From positions 38,806,544 to 38,870,543 of the forward strand of contig OY288246.1 of assembly GCA_958450325.1 (NCBI GenBank): DNA of 64,000 nt, read 5' to 3'. The position numbers were made by a program, and so were the translations under genes. Position 1 is the first letter of the stretch, and each line of letters begins with the position of its first letter. Of the stretch, positions 57,101 to 64,000 are shown in pieces. The stretch is from Agrostemma githago (lineage: Eukaryota; Streptophyta; Magnoliopsida; Caryophyllales; Caryophyllaceae). The notes under the pieces are model-generated. The model saw nothing but the letters and a program-made list of their open reading frames with translations. It made no database searches and had not been told where the DNA came from.

Positions 57101-57619
57101 CAATCTTAAGTTGAACACCCGAAATCAAATGAAATCTAAATAAACTGAAGCAATGGTTAACAAAACAGCGAAAATACATCAACCATGATCTACCACAATA
57201 GTAACATGGATAGAAGAAACATGCGACATTATTCAAATTGACATGATCTAAATCAAATGTCAAGCAGGAAAAAGGTCAACGAGAATCGATATCACATGAA
57301 ATCATCCGATCATCAAGTAAATGTTAACTGAATATATTTTATTTTATTTTTAGGTTTTCATAAGGAGTGATTCAACAACAAAAGAGACAGATAACAAATG
57401 ATAAATTCGGTATATATATGAGCAGAAATCGTTTCATCGAATTCAAAAATAGATAAATAACGTTGAAATGAGATGATTGAAAAAAATAAGGTAAGACAAT
57501 CGAAAAGGGGAAGTGATGATACAGAAGATGAGAGGACATACTTTGCGAATGTAACCATACTCGCTCTCCTTCTCGGAATCTTCGAAAGTGGTCAAACGAT
57601 CACCGTAAACAGACGGCAT
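31804..57619 (-). CDS. VHA-A: V-type proton ATPase catalytic subunit A (623 aa, 20 coding exons)
   Basis: Hydrolyses ATP in the V1 sector to drive proton pumping into vacuole and endomembranes. Coding exons, 5' to 3' on minus: 57619-57542, 56955-56829, 56737-56682, 56581-56525, 46265-46154, 46056-46019, 45910-45809, 45697-45641, 45517-45446, 45367-45266, 45170-45108, 45019-44887, 44691-44585, 43964-43770, 36050-35964, 35860-35756, 33108-33011, 32925-32847, 32104-32016, 31918-31804. They sum to 1872 nt, 623 residues plus TGA, the usual plant length, with all phases consistent and AG acceptors throughout. Start MPSVYGDRLTTFED; Walker A GAFGCGKT at 252-259; catalytic Glu in GERGNE at 281; end RNLEDETR. 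Donors are GT except intron 10 (GC). One conserved spot differs: exon 7 opens IVDENSLM where most plants have TVFEN(S/T)LM. The gene looks functional despite transposon-filled introns of 10.3, 7.7 and 2.6 kb. Confidence 0.97.
32461..32665. repeat. 94-bp tandem duplication with AAC/ACC runs (intron 18)
   Basis: CAATTTCACACAACCATACT at 32461 and its copy at 32554 start two versions of the same block, each ending in CAACACCACC-type runs. Confidence 0.75.
33968..34092. repeat. Short direct repeats AGTGTAAGTGGAG (intron 16)
   Basis: About six imperfect copies of AGTGTAAGTGGAG or AGTGTGAGTGAG, spaced 20-30 bp. Confidence 0.65.
34605..35263. mobile_element. Non-autonomous TIR element with AAAGTTACA subterminal repeats
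   Basis: Ends are ATAAGTCCTCATCC (34605-34618) and GGATGAGGACTTAT (35250-35263), a perfect 14-bp inverted repeat. Inside, AAAGTTACA words occur about nine times from 34841 to 35122 in one orientation, and TGTAACTTT-like words about three times from 35185 to 35236 in the other. Repeated subterminal words suggest transposase binding sites (hAT or Mutator type). Superfamily unknown. Confidence 0.7.
35270..35515. mobile_element. Stowaway-like MITE
   Basis: CTCCCTTCGTCCC at the left and GGGACGGAGGGAG at the right, flanked by TA. 246 bp, no coding capacity. Intron 16. Confidence 0.85.
36209..36298. mobile_element. Short Stowaway-like MITE (90 bp)
   Basis: CTACCTCCCATTTA and TAAATGGGAGGGAG ends flanked by TA. 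Intron 14. Confidence 0.65.
37047..37239 (-). mobile_element. tRNA-derived SINE
   Basis: On minus an A-box-like AACTCAAGTGGTAAAAG and a B-box-like GAGAGTTCAATTCTT stand 45 bp apart near the head. The body runs to TAATGAAATGATCTCTATTC and an A-rich tail at 37047-37055. That is the layout of plant SINEs. Target duplications are not clear. Confidence 0.65.
37337..37595. mobile_element. Stowaway-like MITE
   Basis: CTCCCTCCGTTTCATTTGAT and its inverse, ATCAAATGAAACGGAGGGAG, flanked by TA. 259 bp. Intron 14. Confidence 0.88.
37603..37632 (-). mobile_element. Helitron 3' terminus
   Basis: On minus GCCCGTGCATCGCACGGGC forms a perfect hairpin, followed by TTTCCAA and CTAG. A hairpin about ten bases before CTRR is the Helitron 3' signature. 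The body would extend to the right. Confidence 0.7.
39720..39749 (-). mobile_element. Second Helitron 3' terminus in intron 14
   Basis: Same hairpin (CCCGTGCATCGCACGGG on minus) and TTTCCAACTAG end as at 37603, suggesting two related copies or a nested pair in the same orientation. Confidence 0.7.
40545..40731. mobile_element. Stowaway-like MITE
   Basis: CTCCCTCCGTCCCAATGAAT and its inverse (ATTCATTGGAATGGAGGGAG), flanked by TA. 187 bp. Confidence 0.85.
41169..41438. mobile_element. Stowaway-like MITE, diverged ends
   Basis: CTTCCTCCAAGTTT and AAACTTGGAGGAAA ends flanked by TA. 270 bp. Confidence 0.7.
41489..41703. mobile_element. Probable Stowaway-like MITE
   Basis: CTTTCTCCATCCATATTTT at the left and AAAATGGATAGAGGTAG at the right, imperfect inverted ends. 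Confidence 0.5.
42275..43107. repeat. Tandem duplication of a ~415-bp AT-rich block
   Basis: Two direct copies (about 42275-42690 and 42694-43107), each running from a TTCTTTATTTAAATT start through TTGAGGGTGAATAAA and TTGCCTTATGAGGTGATA to GACCAATCATATCGCT and CTTTATTAATATAT. They differ by substitutions and small indels. Confidence 0.85.
46455..46712. mobile_element. Stowaway-like MITE
   Basis: CTCCCTCCATTCAAATCCAA and its inverse TTGGATTTGAATGAAGGGAG, flanked by TA. 258 bp. Confidence 0.88.
46994..47239. mobile_element. Stowaway-like MITE
   Basis: CTTCCTCTGTTCCA and TGGAACGGAGGGAG ends flanked by TA. 246 bp, internally related to the copy at 37337. Confidence 0.8.
47253..47280 (+). mobile_element. 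Helitron 3' terminus
   Basis: Hairpin CCGTGCAATTGCATGG, then GATCTATA and CTAG, directly followed by T. Confidence 0.6.
48084..48240. repeat. Helitron-like hairpin and tRNA-like relic
   Basis: CCCGTGCACTGCACGAG at 48084 is a hairpin like those at Helitron ends but without CTAG. At 48195-48240, on minus, GGGTTCGATTCGCACC resembles a polymerase III B box without a clear A box. Both are weak. Confidence 0.3.
48952..49165. mobile_element. Stowaway-like MITE with internal (TA)n
   Basis: CTCTCCCTGTCCCAATGAAT and ATTCATCAGGACGGAAGGAG ends flanked by TA; a TA run sits at 49029-49062. Confidence 0.72.
49812..49997. mobile_element. Stowaway-like MITE, diverged
   Basis: CTCCCTAATGAAAG at the left and CTTTCAATGAAACGAAGGGAG-like right end (last base 49997), flanked by TA. 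The left end seems to lack a few bases. Confidence 0.55.
50203..50229 (+). mobile_element. Helitron 3' terminus
   Basis: Hairpin CCGTGCATTGCACGG, then GGTCTATA and CTAG. Confidence 0.65.
50330..53030. repeat. Degenerate AT-rich repeat family (intron 4)
   Basis: About 16 loose copies of TTTTTCGATGTGGGATAATT with the flanking words GTTTATAGTCTTA and TTGATATCTAAGAACGAA. Same family and word order as in intron 14. Confidence 0.82.
54055..54159. mobile_element. Possible small MITE
   Basis: CTCCCTCCATTTT and AACTGGAGGGAA ends, followed by an AT microsatellite (54160-54192). Confidence 0.4.
54963..55147. mobile_element. Possible MITE with CTCCCTCCGTCTC end
   Basis: Left end CTCCCTCCGTCTCAC after TA; the right end (GTCAAAACGGAAAGAG) is only a partial inverse. 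Confidence 0.4.
55808..55836 (+). mobile_element. Helitron 3' terminus
   Basis: Hairpin CCGTGCATCGCACGG, then CCATCAAAA and CTAG followed by T. Confidence 0.65.
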
Positions 57620-57800
57620 GACTGAGGAGGTAGATCTCAAGTTAGGGTTTTCGGTGGATAATTAAGATCACAGGTAGTAGATTGTGGCCTTGTGGGGGGA
57701 GAGAGAGAGGTATGGGTGTGTGTAATTGTGTTGCAGTATTACAAAGGTGGAAGTAATTTGGCGCTTTCAGGACTTTGGCCCGGTTGTCTTGTAATTTGTA
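57620..57800 (-). promoter_or_regulatory. VHA-A leader and proximal promoter
   Basis: On minus, a CT-rich run (CCTCTCTCTCTCCCCCCACA at about 57711-57692) lies some 75-90 bp before the ATG, then AACCCTAA (57645-57638) and the start codon. No TATA box is evident. Further upstream is the TTCAG microsatellite. Confidence 0.45.
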
Positions 57801-57882
57801 TTCAGACCGTTTTAATTCAATTCATACAATTCCAATTCAATTCAGTTCAGTTCATAACATTCAGTTCACTTAAGTTCAGACA
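57800..57882. repeat. TTCAG/TTCAA microsatellite, left half
   Basis: Repeats of TTCAATTCA and TTCAGTTCA. The same repeat resumes at 59355-59460, so it was probably one array split by later insertions. Confidence 0.7.
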
Positions 57883-58340
57883 CATTAATAATAATAATAA
57901 TATTATTATTACGAGTACTTAATATTTATAATAATATTAATATTATTAATAATAATATATATTATTATTATTATTATTATTTATTAATTAATATTAATAC
58001 TTAATTTTATAATTATTAATTATAAGTATTAATATTAATTAATTAATTATTATTTTAATTAATAATAATATTATTATAAATACCTAATATTTATAATAAT
58101 ATTAGTATTATTATTAATTATTATTAAAATGATAAATAATTAATAATAATATTCTTTTTAATACTTAATATTTATAAAAATATTAATATTATTGCTATTA
58201 ATTATTAACTATTATTATTAATATTAATTAATATTAATATTATTTATTTAATTTATTTACTTATTTTTTATTAAATATTATTATTATTATTAATGTTATT
58301 TATTATTTAATATTAATAATATTGATCATTAATAATAATA
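57883..58340. repeat. ATT/AAT-rich low-complexity block
   Basis: Almost only A and T, in ATT and TAA trinucleotide patterns with many self-complementary stretches. No gene. Confidence 0.85.
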
Positions 58341-59300
58341 ATTAGGGTTATTTAACAACAATAATACCAACTATATGGCGTCTTCTCAAAATAATATCAA
58401 TTTTAATAAATTTGATAATAATACGTAATATTGGAGTAGTTAAACAAGAGTAGTATAGGTGACCGGTTACTTGTAGAACCCTTCCACCTTCCTTTTTCAT
58501 CTTTAATTTTATTTAACGACAATACTATCAACTATAGAACGTCTTCCAAAAATAATTCCAATTTTAATAAATCAGATAATAATACATATTTTTGGTTCAC
58601 TCCTTTTCACTTAGTGTACGGGGCATTAAATGTCATTCATGTACTCCGTCTTCCTCTTCTTTCAAGTTTTCAACCTCACTAAATCTAGCTAACAATACAA
58701 TCCTACACCAAAATCAACACGTTAATCTAAACGAAACATATAGGAAAAAAAAACTAAATAAAGAAGGATGAAGAGTAATGGAGAGAGAGAATGATGGAGA
58801 GAACTAAGGAGAGGTAGACCTGACAAAATTGACCCAACCCGAATATGCCAAGCTGAACCCGACCCGACACCTGAAGTGAAGACTTGATTTTGACCCGTAA
58901 TTCGAATTAACCCAAGCTAACTTGAAACTGACCCGACTATTATTATAGAAAACGAGTCGATATCCCTAAAAAAGTTGAAAATAACAAACCCGAGAATGAC
59001 TCGAACCCGAAATTATCCGACCCGTCCCGAAGTTAACCCGATTATTATAACACAAAAGTGGACCGACCCGAAACTGATCCAACATGGTTCACTCATTATC
59101 CAGGTCTAAGTAGGAAGGATGGGGGATAGGTAGCAGGTTAAATATTAATTAGGTGACCTGATGTAACAGGTTATAAAGTCACTTATACTACTCTTGTTTA
59201 ACTACTCCAATAATACGTATTATTCTCAGATTTATTGAAATTGGTATTATTTTGGGAAGACGCCCTATAGTTGGTATTATTGTCGTTAAATAACCCTAAT
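58341..59300. mobile_element. 960-bp element with long terminal inverted repeats
   Basis: Left end ATTAGGGTTATTTAACAACA and right end TGTCGTTAAATAACCCTAAT open inverted repeats that match for about 130 bp (through AATACCAACTATA, CGTCTTC and AACAAGAGTAGTATA). A third copy of part of the repeat lies inside at about 58505-58590 in the same orientation as the left arm. The middle (58816-59080) is rich in GACCCGA words. Long TIRs suggest a Mutator-like MITE or foldback element. No coding frame. Confidence 0.8.
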
Positions 59301-59354
59301 AATTATTAATTAGTATTATTATTATTTATTATTATTATTATTATTACTTATTTA

Positions 59355-59460
59355 TTTATTCAGTTCAGTTCAGAGTCATTCAGTTCAGTTCAGTTAAGTT
59401 CAGTTCAATTCAGACTAGTTCAGTTCAGTTCAGTTCAGACACTTTCAGTTCTTCACTTTC
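59355..59460. repeat. TTCAG microsatellite, right half
   Basis: Runs of CAGTT/TTCAG with the same unit as at 57800-57882. Confidence 0.75.
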
Positions 59461-59517
59461 AGTCCAAAAGAACAGGGTCTTTATCTTCCACTCTTTCCAC
59501 ATACTCGGTATATCACC

Positions 59518-59981
59518 TAGGTTGCATGGACAATACTCCAACTCATTGTGTCGTGTCGGACACACGATAATACGTATCGAACACCTGAAAAATTGTATCC
59601 GATTTTTTTAAATTTATTTAGAGACGTGTCGAACACGTTTCATGTTATTTTGAGACGTGTCGGACATGATTCATAGTATTTGGAGACTCATCGGACACAC
59701 GTAGCGGTTACTTGATACTATAAACATTCAACTTAAGACTAATTAATTAATTAATTATTATATTATTTGAGTTTTTAAGATTTGATTTTAACTTTGACTT
59801 TATAAGACTTTAATTTTTGTTTTGTTATTTTACGATAATGGCGATAGTTTAATTAACCAAACCTATATTTTAGGTATAAAAATCTTCAAATTTTGTTTGT
59901 TTAAATATGTATATTGATTTTTTTTCCTGCCGTGTCTGATACGTCTCTGTGTCCGTGTTCGTGTCTGTGCAACCTAGTATA
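59518..59981. mobile_element. Possible MITE flanked by TATATCACC
   Basis: Left TAGGTTGCATGGACA and right TGTCTGTGCAACCTA form imperfect inverted ends. The 9-mer TATATCACC occurs at 59509-59517 and again at 59982-59990. A 9-bp duplication fits a Mutator-type MITE, but a few extra bases at the right make this tentative. Confidence 0.5.
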
Positions 59982-59990
59982 TATATCACC

Positions 59991-60690
59991 AGGACCAACA
60001 AGGTCAAATTGTCAAATAGCTAAAAAAGAAAAAAAAAAAGTTTTTCTACCAGATACCCCTCAACTATTGGCTTTTCCAAGTGGTATTCATCTTTTTTTGA
60101 ATCTTTTATATATTAAAATAGAAACATTTAGAGGACCGTGATATGACACTTATGTGGCACCTACGCGGACTTTACACAATGATAAGAAAAAGAAAAAAAA
60201 GATAAAGATAACCGAAATTTTAAGTTTGGAAAATTCTCATTTGTACCCTCTAAGTTTTCACTTTCTCAAGTTGTATCCATGCGTATTAACAATTAGCAGT
60301 TCTATTAATTAGTCTCAACTGTGATTAAAGTACAATTACGCGTTAAGTGCCAAGTTGGACCAAATGACATGGATTTTCTTTAAAAAAAATTTAAAAATTG
60401 TATTTCTTTTCCCTCCAAAGTGGTTAGCTTACTTTCTCCCTCCAATTTTTCCCTCCAATTCTCAATCTTTTTCCACTCACATATTTATTCTCAACCTTTT
60501 CCCACTTTCTCTTTCTTCCCATGTCTCCCCCTCTCAATATTTTCTCTCTTAGTTTTCATCCTGTCATTTTCATCTACAAATTAGGCGAGAAATAGCCTCA
60601 TTCAAGGGGTGGAATCTCGAAATCAAGTTTGCAAAACTTGCAGGAGAAATGCGGTATTAAAGATATTTAGGTCGACATCTAACCAACGAA
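59991..60690. other. Non-coding DNA left of the last LTR
   Basis: No gene. The words near 60045-60090 (ACCCCTCAACTATTGGCTTT, then CCAAGTGGTA) are an inverted, diverged match to 14865-14915. Confidence 0.45.
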
Positions 60691-60697
60691 AAGTGTT

Positions 60698-60770
60698 GTG
60701 GACATGACATAGGTCCACCCCGACGCGGCCACACGCGGGTTTGGGGAGGCGAATGAATCTCATGTGAGAT
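60698..60770 (+). other. Pre-LTR segment repeated in the 63341-63419 spacer
   Basis: From GTGGACATGACATAGGTCCA to ATGTGAGAT, directly before the LTR start. The reverse complement of the spacer at 63341-63419 matches it with few differences. It contains GGGTTTGGGGAGG, which may serve as polypurine tract, so it is probably the 3' end of the internal region of this LTR family. Confidence 0.75.
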
Positions 60771-61160
60771 TGTAGACACCCGTATTTTGACTGTCAGGTG
60801 TCTATAGCAGTTTCCCAAAAAACACATGATGATGATCGGACGCTAACGTGTTTCTACGCGCTCGGATATGGGCTCAAAACCATTAGTTGTTGGCTTAAGC
60901 ACTTATGGAGTACAAATCTCACAAAACTGACCTCAAATCCAGGCCCAGCGGACCGTTCCGAATCAAACAAGACTAATATGGGCCAAAACCGACACCGGAA
61001 GTAAAATCAACTTTTTTGCGATTGGGTCAACCCCGGTCAAAGCCGTTTCCGAAACACATAAAAACAGTCACCAAACATCAAAAAGTCCAACTCAAAAACA
61101 AAACCCATCAAATACCAAGTCCACGGTCCAAAGCAATGGACCCGCGCGACCCAGCTGAGC

Positions 61161-61266
61161 CACTCGATCGAGTGCTCAGCCCACTCGATCGAGTGGGCCC
61201 TTGTTTGAGCCCGACTGTTGGCACAATGGGCCACTCGACCGAGTCAGCCACTCACTCGGTCGAGTA
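61161..61266 (+). repeat. Phased palindrome cluster 1, LTR copy 2
   Basis: Units start at 61161, 61182, 61232 and 61253 (steps 21, 50, 21) and the TATA box is 41 bp after the last start. Confidence 0.9.
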
Positions 61267-61293
61267 ACCCTAGCCGGGTGCACATAGCAAGCC

Positions 61294-61301
61294 TATATAA
61301 A
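61294..61301 (+). promoter_or_regulatory. TATA box of LTR copy 2
   Basis: TATATAAA followed by CACCCC, in the same place as in copy 1 at 12138. Confidence 0.65.
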
Positions 61302-62400
61302 CACCCCATGCAACACAACTTTAAACAACTTTTCGAAACCCTCAAAACCCTAATCTACACACACTTCAACTACACTAGCAAACCCTAAACCTAGCTTTAG
61401 GAATTCAAAACCCTAACCACCATAACTAATCCTACATACCTCGATTACTCCCGTGCAAGCCGCATCTAGACGAGTCCATACCGAGAACAAGAACATGTAG
61501 GTTGAGGGTGCCAAATCCCATCTTCTCTTCCCTCTTCTCCTCCTTTCTCGCGTCATTAACGTCATAAGGGTCGTTTTTTTTATCGTCTTTATCGCATCAT
61601 AATATCGTTAATATCGCTAGTACTAAAAGACATTAAAATACTCGTAGATTTGTGTCGAGTGCGAAGGATGTCAGGATAAGGAAACCCGAATATACAAGTG
61701 TACTGCACACAGCGTTGCCGGTCGCTTATCCTGACACCCTAGCACTTAAATATTGAAACGGGTCAACTTAAACAAATTTTTTTTCGTTTTCGTTCGTACC
61801 ATTATCATCTCATCACAATTCTCATCAATTACAAACTATCTCTCAAATCGAGCATCTTTTAATAAGGGTCGGAACCCGTTGATGCGGATCCGACATCAAA
61901 CAATTCACAAGAATTAATTGTGATGTCGGGATGCGGAGGGAATCAAGTCTTTCAATTCTAGCATAGCGTCAAACTCTTAGATTCGATGCTAATTTCATAA
62001 TTAGACGTAAATTAATTAACGCGATTTCTATTGATGCTAAAATAATTGTCATACAATTTGTTAGAATTCTGACATTATTAAACGCGGAGGAAATTCACTC
62101 ATATTGCGATAGTTAATTTAAGACGACTTAAAGCAATTTTCTTTTATTTTTACTCTAGTATTCCATATCGATTCAATAATCGAATATGGGATACGACGAA
62201 CACTCAAAGTTAGAATCGAGTACAAATCCCATAATATTTGTACCCGATTCAACGCAATCAACGATTTACCAAAATCCGAATCGAGCATAAATTGTATAAT
62301 ATTTGTGTCCGATTCGGCAAACTCATTGGATTATCAAAAATCAAAAGCAATTTCGAAGTTAATACCAAATTTTGAGCGAACCATAGTTCGTACAGGGGGG

Positions 62401-62625
62401 CACTCGATCGAGTGCTTAGCCCACTCGGTCGAGTGGCACCCCAAAACCAAGACAGAAGGGTCTGAACGACCTCCACTTGGTCGAGTCTCACAATGACTCG
62501 ATCGAGTGGCAACGTACTCGGTCGAGTTCGTCAATAACTCAACCAAGTAAGGTCCAAAATCATAGACAGAACCCCTTTCGAGGATCCACTCGGTCGAGTC
62601 TCGCAATGACTCGGTCGAGTGGCCC
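62401..62625 (+). repeat. Phased palindrome cluster 2, LTR copy 2
   Basis: Units start at 62401, 62422, 62474, 62495, 62515 and 62536, with two more near 62587-62610. Main steps are 20-21 bp and one of 52 bp. Confidence 0.87.
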
Positions 62626-63302
62626 CTTATCACGACAATACCGTGAGTCTTACTTCCTCTTTTAGTCTCGGTAATGTCTTTTTATGACTTATGTCAGCAC
62701 GTGCCTAATCAATGACGTGAAACATCACTTTTCAAAACTTTGCATCAGTCTATTTACGTCATTCTATATCATTCTATATTATCCGCAAACCGTTATTATC
62801 GTTATACCGTTACTAACAAGTTTGTTGCTTTTCTTGTTGTTTTATTGTTTATTTTATCGTACTAAAATGAACCCGCATGCTAAATTTAACATCGACGTTA
62901 GAATTAGCTGCATTAAATCGACATAGAAACCCTTTCAATCTTTCGCATGTTTAGGGAAAATAATGTTTGCATATTCATTTTCACCGAACTACTAATGCGC
63001 GTATTAGAAAGTCATTCGATATCTTAGTAGAGGCCGCCAATGTGCGGGCGGGGTTGGGTGTCCTTTGTGGGCTTCCCAACACGTACCCTCACCCCTTACT
63101 CAGAACCTCGGTTTCCGGATGCCCGAAACCGTTGGCGCACGAGAGTCATTCAATACACGATAACCGGTAGTGACGGTATCGGTATCGTAATGCAAAGAGA
63201 CGAGCCCAATAAAATCTGACATCGGAAATGGGCCGTATTTCGTACACGGCCCACTACGACATAGAGTGGGTTCGAACGGGCCCGAACTCCCACAAAGTTC
63301 GG

Positions 63303-63315
63303 TGGCGACTCCACT
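63303..63315 (+). promoter_or_regulatory. Primer binding site after LTR copy 2
   Basis: TGGCGACTCCACT, eight bases after the LTR end. A mirrored copy lies at 63460-63449. Confidence 0.6.
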
Positions 63316-63419
63316 TCGATTTAAATTTCAATTCGATCCATTCTCATATGGAGATTCATTCGCCTCTCCAAACCCGCGCGTGGCCGCGTCGGGGTGGACC
63401 TATGTCATGTCCACAGAGA

Positions 63420-64000
63420 TGGATCTCGAATTGAAATTTAAATCGAAGTTGGAGTCGCCACCGAACTTTGTGGGAGTTCGGGCCCATTCGAACCCACTCT
63501 ATGTCTTGGTGGGCCGTGCACAAAGTACGGCCCATTCGGATTTCAGAGTTTATGGGGTTCATCCCTTTGCATTGCAATACCGATACCGACATGATCGGTT
63601 ACCGTGTATTGAATGACTCTCGTGCGCCAATGGTTTCGGACATCCGGAAACCACGGTTCTGAGTAAGGGGTGAGGGTACATGTTGGAAAGTTCACAAAGA
63701 ACACCCAACCCCGCCCGCATTTAGCGGCCTCTACTAAGATATCGTTCAATGTTTTACTACGCGCGTTAGTAATTCGAATGAAATGTTATGCAAACAATGT
63801 CTTTTGATTAAACATGTGAAATATGTTTAACTACGTCGTTTAATGCATCTTTGAATTAGGTCAAAGTTGTTTTAGCATGTGAGGTTTGTTTTAGTACAAT
63901 AAAACAAACAACGAGAATAAAATACAAAAGAAGAAACAAACGAGTTAGTAACGATAATAACGGTTTGTAAATAGTATAGAATGATATAAAGGACACGATG
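63420..64000 (-). repeat. Inverted third LTR copy (3' part) running off the window
   Basis: Reverse complement of the region that ends at 63340. It includes the 5' UTR start (TTCAATTCGA), the primer site (63460-63449), the LTR end at 63469 and then the LTR itself to at least 64000. It differs from copy 2 by scattered substitutions and small indels, so it is not an assembly mirror of exactly the same molecule. Confidence 0.85.

Larger units (their letters stand above)
60771..63294 (+). repeat. LTR of the same family as 11571 (copy 2, complete, 2524 bp)
   Basis: Begins TGTAGACACC and ends CTCCCACA, followed after 8 bp by TGGCGACTCCACT, which fits a primer site for a tRNA-Arg as used by Ogre/Tat-like elements. 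Internal order is palindrome cluster 1 (61161-61266), TATATAAA (61294), AACCCTAA words (61335-61425), cluster 2 (62401-62625) and a conserved 3' part. Confidence 0.85.

Noticed and set aside
11571..63294. The two same-family LTRs as ends of one 52-kb element
   Set aside because: They enclose a host gene and other complete elements, differ by many changes, and copy 2 has its own primer site and pre-LTR segment.

Overview
The window is nuclear DNA of a flowering plant, most likely a eudicot. One host gene, a split gene for the catalytic A subunit of the vacuolar H+-ATPase (VHA-A), sits among layers of plant transposons: Ty3/gypsy Tat and Athila types, Mutator-like, R2-like LINE, Helitron, Stowaway and SINE. 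A Caryophyllales host is possible, judging from the VHA-A N-terminus and the element types, but this is a weak inference.

Layout. (1) 1-7564, minus: Tat-lineage LTR retrotransposon with a 124-bp tandem repeat in its 3' untranslated region, an unbroken 1904-codon gag-pol frame whose RT box reads YVDN instead of YVDD, a primer binding site and a 701-bp 5' LTR. Its 3' LTR lies left of the window. (2) 7565-~9660, minus: decayed LINE with an R2-like C-terminus and a trinucleotide tail; the Tat element abuts that tail. (3) ~9700-~30900: Mutator-like element with a Ulp1-type (C48) protease pseudogene on plus, a FAR1-type transposase pseudogene on minus, and non-coding blocks of a ~22-nt repeat built around GTATAGTCACAC. 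It has been split by a 2.7-kb LTR (11571-14305), an Athila-like LTR fragment (14306-~14560) and a complete Athila-type element (16021-25825, TSD TACTA) that lacks reverse transcriptase and integrase. (4) 31804-57619, minus: VHA-A, 20 coding exons that join to exactly 624 codons (623 residues plus stop). Introns 4 (10.3 kb), 14 (7.7 kb) and 16 (2.6 kb) are filled with MITEs, Helitron ends, a SINE and a degenerate AT-rich repeat family. (5) 57620-60770: VHA-A upstream DNA with a TTCAG microsatellite, AT-rich DNA and two TIR elements. (6) 60771-64000: second copy of the LTR family seen at 11571, facing an inverted copy of itself across a 79-nt spacer.

The most unusual signal is shared by LTRs of two apparently different families. 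Both carry arrays of 12-14-bp CG-centred palindromes, ACTCGATCGAGT in one and AGTCGACCGACT in the other, spaced 20-21 bp (about two helical turns) apart. Both have the same interruption of 49-50 bp and lie just upstream of the LTR TATA box. In the Athila-type element the same phased palindrome also occurs inside the gag-protease reading region, where it encodes a repeated RPTI peptide, and again near the site of the missing pol. VHA-A is the only gene here that looks functional in its host; everything else is mobile DNA, mostly inactive.
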